From NCBI GenBank assembly GCA_002506645.1, contig DAXY01000051.1, positions 19,329 through 24,902 of the forward strand: 5,574 nt of DNA, read 5' to 3'. The notes beneath the pieces are model-generated. The model saw only the letters and a list, made by a program, of their open reading frames with translations. It was not told where the DNA came from and did no database searches. Numbering within the stretch: the first letter of the stretch is position 1; every line of letters starts with the position of its first letter. Both the position numbers and the translations under genes were made by a program. The stretch is from Vulcanisaeta distributa (GTDB lineage Archaea; Thermoproteota; Thermoprotei; Thermoproteales; Thermocladiaceae). This document shows, piece by piece, positions 1 through 4,648 of this stretch.

Positions 1-806
1 AGAACATAATCGAGGAAGTAACGAAATTGGTAAAGGAGGGATATTCCCTAACAAATATCGTGAAGGAGGTCACTAGGGCGGTTGGTAGGGATGTTGGGTT
101 GAGTAAGGTGATATTTAACGAAGTGAGGGAGTCCATGGTGAAGATAAGCCCTGGTAATGTACCGGTTGGGCTATTCACACAGTGCGCCTTAATACCTAGT
201 TACTACCTGATAGGTAAGACGCCCAGCGTTGATTGGGGCGACGTGACAATGCACCTACTGGGTAAGATGATACATAACCTGGCTATTGCCGAGATTAAGA
301 ATAAGCTCGGGAACAGGTGCATTGAGGGTGTTGAGGTCATGTACACGTACAATGCCTGGACAATGAGGGGCAAGCCGGACCTGGACTGTGGTAATTACTA
401 CCTCGAGTTTAAGACGATAATGGGCAGGGTGACTAAGGCGAGGTTGTTCCACGACCTAATACAGGCGGGCTTCTACTCAGCGGCTGGTAACAAGAATACG
501 TACATACTCTACCTAGTGCTTGGTGATGGCGTGCTCAGGAACATAGTCCCAATTGAGGTAATTCCAGAGGTCGGTTACCCAGTGATTTACGCCTTCAAGC
601 TTTGGGTTAAGGCAGTTGAGGGTGGGGACATTGGGGCTTTGGTCGCTAAGACTACGTCATGCAAGGTTTGTAGGTTTAGGAACATATGCATAATGAGGAC
701 TAGGAACCCGCATGAGGTCTTCCTACCGGGTAGGGAGTTGCTCGATAATTACCTCGATTACGTAAAGCGTGAGGTCTCGAAGGCTGGGGTCAGGGTGATT
801 GGGTAA
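1..806 (+). CDS. Cas4-like / RecB-family PD-(D/E)XK nuclease with Fe-S cluster (5' partial)
   Basis: This is a probable DNA exonuclease of the Cas4/RecB-like PD-(D/E)XK superfamily. The frame is open to the left edge (first whole codon at 3), so the true start lies outside. A TTG at 27 and an ATG at 135 are weaker internal starts, because the helical segment before them reads as real protein. Counting from the TTG as residue 1, the visible motifs are Cys53; a G-x3-H motif with His83; GKPD with Asp118; the E-F-K motif at 127-129; Q146 with Y150 (the QxxxY helix); and Cys212, Cys215 and Cys221. That is the full Cas4 set: the H-D-ExK metal site, the Q/Y motif and four Fe-S ligands split between N- and C-terminus. 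The stop overlaps the next start (TAATG). A role in CRISPR adaptation is not shown, since no cas1, cas2 or repeats are visible; DNA repair is equally possible. Confidence 0.8.
   Translation, partial: NIIEEVTKLVKEGYSLTNIVKEVTRAVGRDVGLSKVIFNEVRESMVKISPGNVPVGLFTQCALIPSYYLIGKTPSVDWGDVTMHLLGKMIHNLAIAEIKNKLGNRCIEGVEVMYTYNAWTMRGKPDLDCGNYYLEFKTIMGRVTKARLFHDLIQAGFYSAAGNKNTYILYLVLGDGVLRNIVPIEVIPEVGYPVIYAFKLWVKAVEGGDIGALVAKTTSCKVCRFRNICIMRTRNPHEVFLPGRELLDNYLDYVKREVSKAGVRVIG
794..799 (+). promoter_or_regulatory. Shine-Dalgarno site for the second Cas4-like gene
   Basis: GGTGAT lies 6 bases before the ATG at 806 and matches the 3' part of the archaeal anti-SD complement (GGAGGTGAT). It supports ATG 806 as the start and translational coupling with the upstream gene. 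Confidence 0.5.
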
Positions 807-1489
807 TGAGCCTAGAAGAAATAACGGACCTCGCGAATTACCTATTGGGTAGGTTGCAGGTTAAGGATACCTACTTCGTAACCTCAATTGCCAAGTGCTC
901 ATTACTATCCATGAGGAGGGACGTCAGCATAATGGATGAGGCATACGGTGAGTACCTACCGAGGGTCTTAACGGTATGCGCCACTGAGAAGCACATAATT
1001 AGGGTAAATGATCTGGTGATTGAATTACCAAGACTACTTAGGTGCGGTGACGTACTAATACTGCCGAAGCTCATGTTACTTAAGGAAAATGTGAGGTCCC
1101 ACATAGTTGAGGCAATGCTAATAGCGTCACTACTAAATACCGAGGTCCAACTTCATTACTTATCTAAGAATTTAAGTGGTAATATTGAGGAGGGCGTGTC
1201 CATATCGATTAAGCCAGAGTGGGGTAAGGAACTGCTTGATGCCGTAATTAAGTCATTGAGGAGTAAGGAGGTTAGTGTTAAGACAATTAGCTGCCTAATA
1301 TGCCCATTAAGGGATGTGTGCCCATTCAGTAAGTTGGGCGATAAGATCGTGCTGCCCAACGCGGCGCTTAAGATCGTTGATGAACTATACAATAAGTTGG
1401 TTACGGAGCAAACCGCGGCGCAGGGAGGGAGTAATGCCAGCACGGCATTGCCAGGTACGTCGGATAGGGAAAGCAAGGGATTTACCTAA
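806..1489 (+). CDS. Cas4-like Fe-S protein with degenerate nuclease site
   Basis: This 227-residue protein has the same cysteine layout as its upstream neighbour: Cys31 near the N-terminus, then Cys163, Cys166 and Cys172 (C-x2-C-x5-C) near the C-terminus. This suggests a Cas4/AddB-type 4Fe-4S cluster. The nuclease core appears lost. A Gly-Asp at 81-82 on a predicted beta strand may correspond to the GxxD position, but no ExK follows and no QxxxY helix is recognisable. The likely role is a non-catalytic, DNA-binding or structural partner of the nuclease encoded just before it, inferred from the 1-base overlap and shared architecture. Residues from about 198 onward are Gly/Ser/Thr/Ala-rich and probably disordered; that tail overlaps the start of a broken small gene, so the original C-terminus may have been shorter. 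Catalytic activity is unlikely. The family assignment rests on the cysteine pattern and context, not on strong sequence similarity. Confidence 0.65.
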   Translation: MSLEEITDLANYLLGRLQVKDTYFVTSIAKCSLLSMRRDVSIMDEAYGEYLPRVLTVCATEKHIIRVNDLVIELPRLLRCGDVLILPKLMLLKENVRSHIVEAMLIASLLNTEVQLHYLSKNLSGNIEEGVSISIKPEWGKELLDAVIKSLRSKEVSVKTISCLICPLRDVCPFSKLGDKIVLPNAALKIVDELYNKLVTEQTAAQGGSNASTALPGTSDRESKGFT

Positions 1490-1707
1490 GGTGGGTTGCT
1501 GAGTGGGCCGCCCATGGCAGGACCTGAGTCAGCGTTGCCGTTGATAAATGCCCAGCATGTGGTAGGTAGGGTACATTGGCGATTAGGATAGCCAGCGGCG
1601 GTGGGAAGGTCCTGTATAGGTACAGTTCAACAGCCTGCACCATGGGCACCATTGACGGGTCAATCGATAAGGTAAACATTGAGAGGTTCCTGGAGATTGA
1701 GGGGTAG
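1434..1707 (+). pseudogene. Broken small zinc-ribbon protein gene
   Basis: A possible start, ATG 1434, is preceded by a strong SD-like GGAGGGA (1424-1430). It opens a basic 22-residue reading frame that stops at TGA 1500. Coding character then continues in the next frame: a WVAEWAAHGRT segment (1492-1524), TGA 1525, a VDKCPACGR segment (1540-1566), TAG 1567, then GTLAIR, GGGKVLYRY and TACTMGTIDGSID segments, ending at TAG 1705. The CPxCGRxGTL pattern followed by a KVLYRY strand is a layout I associate with small crenarchaeal zinc-ribbon proteins. Here the residue between CGR and GTL is a stop codon. I read this as a gene of about 90 codons disabled by one frame change and two nonsense changes. 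TAG and TGA also end intact genes nearby, so routine readthrough is unlikely. Alternatively, a short 43-residue product could start at TTG 1576. The exact left boundary is uncertain. Confidence 0.5.
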
Positions 1708-1751
1708 TGGGTTAGGGACTAAGTAGGAATGTTAACTCGTTCGTATTTATT

Positions 1752-1765
1752 ATTGTTAATTGTTA
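1752..1765 (+). repeat. Tandem 7-base direct repeat upstream of ribC
   Basis: ATTGTTA occurs twice back to back (1752-1758 and 1759-1765) in the AT-rich region immediately before and overlapping the probable TATA box of ribC. It may be a regulator site or simple AT-rich promoter sequence; the sequence alone does not decide. Confidence 0.4.
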
Positions 1766-1768
1766 TAA
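1763..1768 (+). promoter_or_regulatory. TATA box of ribC
   Basis: TTATAA is centred about 26-27 bases before the ATG at 1792. This is the spacing expected for a leaderless archaeal transcript whose first base is at or next to the start codon, and no Shine-Dalgarno sequence precedes the ATG. A second AT-rich element, TTTATTA, lies further upstream at about 1745-1751 and would give a leader of about 20 bases. The rest of the gap from 1708 shows nothing else recognisable. Confidence 0.5.
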
Positions 1769-1773
1769 GGCGG

Positions 1774-1792
1774 TTACTTAAGTGCTGAGTAA
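1774..1792. promoter_or_regulatory. Possible operator: inverted repeat over the ribC start
   Basis: TTACT (1774-1778) and AGTAA (1788-1792) form an inverted repeat around a 9-base spacer. Within it lies a perfect 8-base palindrome, ACTTAAGT (1776-1783). The element sits between the TATA box and the first codon, where a bound repressor would block initiation. Archaeal riboflavin genes are known in many lineages to be controlled by RbkR, a winged-helix regulator fused to riboflavin kinase. Linking this site to RbkR is inference only, and short AT-rich palindromes can occur by chance. Confidence 0.35.
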
Positions 1793-2253
1793 TGACGTTA
1801 AGGATCGGTATCGTGGACACGACCTTCGCCAGGGTAGACATGGCGAGGTACGCGATTGAGGAGCTAAGGAATAATGAGCCATCCGTGGTAATAGAGAGGA
1901 TCACAGTACCGGGCTTTAAGAACACGCCCTGGGCAGCTAAGCAACTCATCAATAGGGGCGTGGACGCCGTCATGGTGTTTGGCTGGATTGGGCCTAGCCT
2001 AACCGATAAGATAACCTATGCCGTCGCATCCATGGGCCTCATAATGCTCCAAATCGAGTATGATAAGCCGATAATAGACATTACGGTACATGAGGATGAG
2101 GCAAGCGATGAGAGGGAGTTATTTAACATAGCCGTTGATAGGTCCAGGAAGCATGCTAGGAACTTAATACTAATGCTCAGGGGCGAATTAACTAAGTGGG
2201 CTGGTATGGGGCTTAGGCAGGGGCGTCCAGACGTTGGGCCAATTATTAAGTAA
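1792..2253 (+). CDS. ribC: Riboflavin synthase, archaeal type
   Basis: This cytosolic enzyme converts two molecules of 6,7-dimethyl-8-ribityllumazine into riboflavin and the pyrimidinedione that is recycled to lumazine synthase. The archaeal enzyme is unrelated to bacterial RibE and is a paralogue of lumazine synthase. The 153-residue length is typical. Recognisable conserved blocks are GIVDTTFARVDMA (6-18), TVPGFKNTPWAAKQL (38-52), the HEDEA motif (100-104), and the C-terminal AGMGLRQGRPDVGP (137-150), all closely resembling the Methanocaldococcus enzyme MJ1184. The ATG at 1792 gives a start directly at the first beta strand, as in homologues. It is the first gene of a closely spaced co-oriented run; the next gene begins about 16 bases after its stop. 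No other riboflavin gene is visible in the window. The function call is firm. Confidence 0.95.
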   Translation: MTLRIGIVDTTFARVDMARYAIEELRNNEPSVVIERITVPGFKNTPWAAKQLINRGVDAVMVFGWIGPSLTDKITYAVASMGLIMLQIEYDKPIIDITVHEDEASDERELFNIAVDRSRKHARNLILMLRGELTKWAGMGLRQGRPDVGPIIK

Positions 2254-2265
2254 AGGCTTTAAATA
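2251..2265 (+). promoter_or_regulatory. BRE/TATA-like promoter before the unknown gene
   Basis: TAAAGGCTTTAAATA is close to the classical crenarchaeal BRE plus TATA consensus, with the TATA core at about 2258-2265. It starts at the ribC stop codon. Transcription would be expected to begin near 2285-2288, which is inside the gene as annotated from ATG 2270 and matches an in-frame GTG at 2285. So either the downstream gene starts at GTG 2285 on its own transcript, or translation from 2270 occurs on mRNA read through from ribC. Confidence 0.5.
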
Positions 2266-2269
2266 CCGT

Positions 2270-2830
2270 ATGGGCGTCCTCGTTGTGAGCTCATCCGCAG
2301 AAATAGTAGGGAGGATCTTTAGTGACTTAATGGCAAATAACGTACTAATTAGCGTTAGGGATAGGCAAAACCCATTGGTGTCCGAGTACGTCATTAGGTA
2401 CGGCAATGCATGCCCAAGCATAGCCAGTATTGATGAGGATGTGAGCATGGACAGGGAATTGACTTGGCACCAAGTGCTAACCATGGGTATTGGCCTAAAA
2501 CTCAGCATAAATAGGATAGGCGTGGGCCTAAGCCTGGGGGATAATTTCATCAGTATGGTGTTGAGGTTGATGAATGGCGATAGGATGAAGTCGTCCGAGG
2601 AGTTCATAATGGCCTGCGGTGAGGTTAAGGATTCTATCTACGGAAAGTCCGTGATCGACCTATTAATAAACCTTGACATAATCTCTAAGGCCCTAAATAC
2701 GGTTAAGGAGAGGAGAAAGTTAAGTGATGGGTTTATTGATGAACTATTGAGGTTCCTAATCAATGCTAAGTCGAGGGTCGAGCAGGACGTGAGGAGGCTG
2801 GTCAGCGCCTATCAGTGGTTTGAGGAGTGA
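2270..2830 (+). CDS. Conserved-looking hypothetical protein between ribC and GH57
   Basis: I do not recognise this 186-residue protein. It opens with a hydrophobic strand (GVLVVSSSAEI, 2-12) followed by a helix and a second strand (NVLISVRD, 24-31), an alpha/beta arrangement reminiscent of a nucleotide-binding fold, but there is no Walker or glycine-rich motif to confirm that. A middle section (residues 43-95) includes GNACPS, a DED acidic patch and GIGLKLS/GVGLSLGDN segments. The C-terminal part from about 125 is mostly charged amphipathic helix. No signal peptide or membrane segment is evident. I chose ATG 2270 because the first strand begins there; an upstream start at 2234 would overlap ribC, and GTG 2285 is an alternative suggested by the promoter. 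The gene ends 5 bases before the GH57 start, so the two are probably co-translated. Its role could be accessory to either neighbour or unrelated. Confidence 0.7.
   Translation: MGVLVVSSSAEIVGRIFSDLMANNVLISVRDRQNPLVSEYVIRYGNACPSIASIDEDVSMDRELTWHQVLTMGIGLKLSINRIGVGLSLGDNFISMVLRLMNGDRMKSSEEFIMACGEVKDSIYGKSVIDLLINLDIISKALNTVKERRKLSDGFIDELLRFLINAKSRVEQDVRRLVSAYQWFEE
2824..2830 (+). promoter_or_regulatory. Ribosome binding site for GH57
   Basis: GGAGTGA, which includes the stop codon of the preceding gene, lies 5 bases before ATG 2836. It favours that ATG over the in-frame GTG at 2827, which would sit inside the binding site. Confidence 0.5.
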
Positions 2831-2835
2831 CGGCC

Positions 2836-4071
2836 ATGGTTAGGAAATTAATCCTATTCCTTGAAATGCATCAACCAAGGAGGTTGAGGTACGGTATATT
2901 GGATAAATTATGCGATTTAAGGGGTAGTGAGGTTAATGAGCGGGTGATTAGTTCAATAATATTCAATGATGAGGTGAATAGGGAGATATTGAACAGAGTC
3001 GCTAATAGGTCCTACATACCAACCCTGGAGTTAATGAGGGATTTAGGTAATGAGGGATTTAGAGCCTCAATATCAATATCCGGCTCGTTAATTGATCAAT
3101 TACTAATGTGGAGGCCTGAGGTCATTGATTTAATTAGGGAATTAGTGAGGAGGGGCATTATTGAGTTGGTTGCTGAACCATACCACCACTCGTTGGCGTC
3201 ATTTATTAGTGAGGATTTATTTATTGAGGAGCTGAGGGATCACGTGGAGATGATTAGGTCATTATTTGGCCAATCGCCAATAGTCTTTGAAAATACGGAA
3301 TTCCTCTATAGGAATGACTGGGGATTGTCGATGGAGAGGGCTGGCGCGAGGGTAGTCCTGACGGAGGGCGTTGATTGGGTGCTGGGTTGGAGGAGCCCAA
3401 CGTACCTCTATGGTGCGCCGAATTCTAAGGTGAGGCTGTTGTTGAGACATTACAGGTTGTCTGATGACATAGGCTTTAGGTTCAGTAATAGGTCCTGGGA
3501 CCAGTGGCCCCTAACCGCGGATAAGTACATGGCCTGGGTAAGCGCGACACTGGGCGACTTCGTACTGGTAGGTCTCGACTTCGAGACCTTCGGTGAGCAT
3601 CACTGGCGCGAGAGTGGGATATTCGACTTCCTAGCGTGGTTGCCCAGGGAAGCGCGCAGGGCTGGTGTTGACTTCATACATCCCTCATCGTTGGCTAATG
3701 AGGAGCCTGTTGACTACCTCGATATACCATCGGCTATATCCTGGGCCGACGTTGAAAAGGACGACAGTGCATGGCAGGGTAATGACCTGCAGAGGATAGC
3801 CCTCAATCACGTATCCTCCATAGGCAACCTGATGAGGTCGCACGGTCTCGAGAAGACTTGGAAGTACCTACTAACGAGTGATCATTACTACTACATCTCC
3901 ATGAAGCATGGGCCAAGCGGCGAAGTTCATAACTACTTCAACCCATATAATTCGGCGATTACGGCGTTCAAGGCCATAGAAGATGCTGTTCTTGGGATCT
4001 CATGCGCATTGGCCAATGTACCCACGAATAGCGCTGGGCCCCTGCAATTGAGTGGGTTAGCGCGACGATAA
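2836..4071 (+). CDS. GH57 family alpha-amylase / glucanotransferase-like enzyme
   Basis: This 411-residue glycoside hydrolase of family 57 probably acts on alpha-glucan (glycogen-like storage polymer) in the cytoplasm; no signal peptide is seen. GH57 motifs appear in order: HQPRRL (12-17, motif 1); ELVAEPYHHS (110-119, motif 2); FENTEFLY (151-158, motif 3, Glu155 the likely nucleophile); LDFETFGEHH (247-256, motif 4, Asp248 the likely acid/base); and the DDSAWQGNDLQ region (309-319, motif 5). A C-terminal block with TSDHYYY (347-353) and VHNYFNPYNS (364-373) matches the MJ1611-like amylase group. The NTE form of motif 3 is characteristic of that group rather than of branching enzymes or 4-alpha-glucanotransferases. 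All expected catalytic residues are present. The start at ATG 2836 follows a good ribosome binding site and puts motif 1 close to the N-terminus, as in relatives. The exact substrate cannot be read from sequence: amylase, amylopullulanase-like and transferase activities all occur in GH57. Confidence 0.88.
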   Translation: MVRKLILFLEMHQPRRLRYGILDKLCDLRGSEVNERVISSIIFNDEVNREILNRVANRSYIPTLELMRDLGNEGFRASISISGSLIDQLLMWRPEVIDLIRELVRRGIIELVAEPYHHSLASFISEDLFIEELRDHVEMIRSLFGQSPIVFENTEFLYRNDWGLSMERAGARVVLTEGVDWVLGWRSPTYLYGAPNSKVRLLLRHYRLSDDIGFRFSNRSWDQWPLTADKYMAWVSATLGDFVLVGLDFETFGEHHWRESGIFDFLAWLPREARRAGVDFIHPSSLANEEPVDYLDIPSAISWADVEKDDSAWQGNDLQRIALNHVSSIGNLMRSHGLEKTWKYLLTSDHYYYISMKHGPSGEVHNYFNPYNSAITAFKAIEDAVLGISCALANVPTNSAGPLQLSGLARR

Positions 4072-4075
4072 CGCT

Positions 4076-4567
4076 ATGGTGGGTAAGGTATTAATCACCG
4101 TAAAGTCCTCGTTTGAGTACGTAATTAGGCGTGATATTAGGGATTATTTATTTTTCTTTGATAGGAGCGTTAGTGTAAAGACTACGGAATTCAGGGGGGT
4201 CTTGATGGTGGAGACTAGCGGGGATCCTAGATACGTGGCTAATCTACTCATTAATGCGCCAATACCCGAGGACGTAATAACGTCGATTGTTCCCATCATT
4301 CATGAGGGGAGCTATAGAACGCTTAATGATTTAATAAACATTATTCATGGCTATTTAAGTTCGGACTGCAGAGCCTATGTCGTTAGGTGTAGGCTACGTG
4401 GGTCATTAATTGGCGATAATGAGTGCGAGAACGAAGTAATTAACCTACTTAGGGGCCTCGGTTTTCGTGCAATGTATAGGGGTAGTTCTGACTGCGCAGT
4501 CGTTATTGAGGGTTTGGGTGATTGGTTCGGTATTTACGTGGGCCCCAGGTCCCTTGTGAGGGTTTAG
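4076..4567 (+). CDS. Stand-alone THUMP-domain RNA-binding protein
   Basis: This 163-residue protein resembles the Tan1/THUMP group, whose members bind tRNA and guide base modification. The N-terminal part (about 1-58) has a KVLITVKSSFEY strand and a GVLMVET strand, resembling the ferredoxin-like domain that precedes THUMP. Residues about 60-163 look like the THUMP domain itself: INAPIPEDVITSIVPI (59-74), the basic strand YVVRCRLRG (101-109), then ENEVINLLRGLGFRA (118-132), and a final strand pair ending in IYVGPRSLVRV. No methyltransferase, ThiI or deaminase domain follows, so it probably acts with a separate partner; in eukaryotes Tan1 assists tRNA acetylation at C12. The gene starts 4 bases after the GH57 stop, without a clear Shine-Dalgarno, suggesting co-transcription. 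It ends in TAG. The domain call is fairly secure; the RNA target and modification are inferred. Confidence 0.75.
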   Translation: MVGKVLITVKSSFEYVIRRDIRDYLFFFDRSVSVKTTEFRGVLMVETSGDPRYVANLLINAPIPEDVITSIVPIIHEGSYRTLNDLINIIHGYLSSDCRAYVVRCRLRGSLIGDNECENEVINLLRGLGFRAMYRGSSDCAVVIEGLGDWFGIYVGPRSLVRV

Positions 4568-4571
4568 TGAA

Positions 4572-4617
4572 AGTTTTGGTTAACCCTAGGTAATGAAATT
4601 ATTAGTGACCAAAAACT
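4572..4617. repeat. Imperfect inverted repeat upstream of orc1/cdc6
   Basis: AGTTTTGGT (4572-4580) and ACCAAAAACT (4608-4617) are complementary except for one extra A in the right arm. They are separated by 27 bases. The left arm overlaps a perfect 8-base palindrome, GGTTAACC (4578-4585), followed directly by CCTAGG (4585-4590). The position, just before a replication-initiator gene, makes an initiator-binding or autoregulatory site possible. It does not match the ORB consensus known from Sulfolobus and Pyrococcus. Confidence 0.45.
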
Positions 4618-4626
4618 ATTTTTTAC
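4617..4626 (+). promoter_or_regulatory. T-rich element: probable orc1/cdc6 TATA box and/or upstream terminator
   Basis: A run of six T between A residues (4618-4625) is centred about 27 bases before the ATG at 4649. That fits a TATA-type element for a leaderless orc1/cdc6 transcript, and no Shine-Dalgarno precedes that ATG. A T-tract on the coding strand is also what archaeal RNA polymerase uses to terminate, so the same run may end the transcript from the THUMP gene. A short inverted repeat, TACTA/TAGTA (4632-4636 and 4643-4647), lies between it and the start codon. Confidence 0.4.
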
Positions 4627-4648
4627 CTCTCTACTAAAGAAATAGTAA

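Noticed and set aside
1..1489. CRISPR locus associated with the Cas4-like genes
   Set aside because: No regularly spaced direct repeats and no cas1, cas2 or effector genes are present in the window; the Cas4-like fold alone is not enough.
1490..1600. Possible C/D box sRNA or tRNA in the gap after the second Cas4-like gene
   Set aside because: CTGA (1524-1527) and a GTTGATA (1540-1546) resemble D' and C' boxes, but no proper outer C and D boxes flank them, and no tRNA arms or TTCRA motif could be found.
2827..2835. Upstream GTG start for the GH57 gene
   Set aside because: It overlaps the stop of the preceding gene and the ribosome binding site, and adds only three residues; ATG 2836 is better placed.
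3571..3588. Perfect 8-base inverted repeat GGTCTCGA/TCGAGACC with a 2-base gap
   Set aside because: It lies inside the codons of GH57 catalytic motif 4 (Gly-Leu-Asp-Phe-Glu-Thr), so coding constraint plus codon choice explains it without a regulatory role.
4076..4567. THUMP-type tRNA methyltransferase or ThiI
   Set aside because: The protein ends after the THUMP region, with no SAM-binding or PP-loop domain and a true stop followed by an intergenic spacer.
4568..4648. Canonical ORB or mini-ORB origin element
   Set aside because: No TTTCCA-TGGAAA type core with a flanking G-run is visible on either strand of the spacer.
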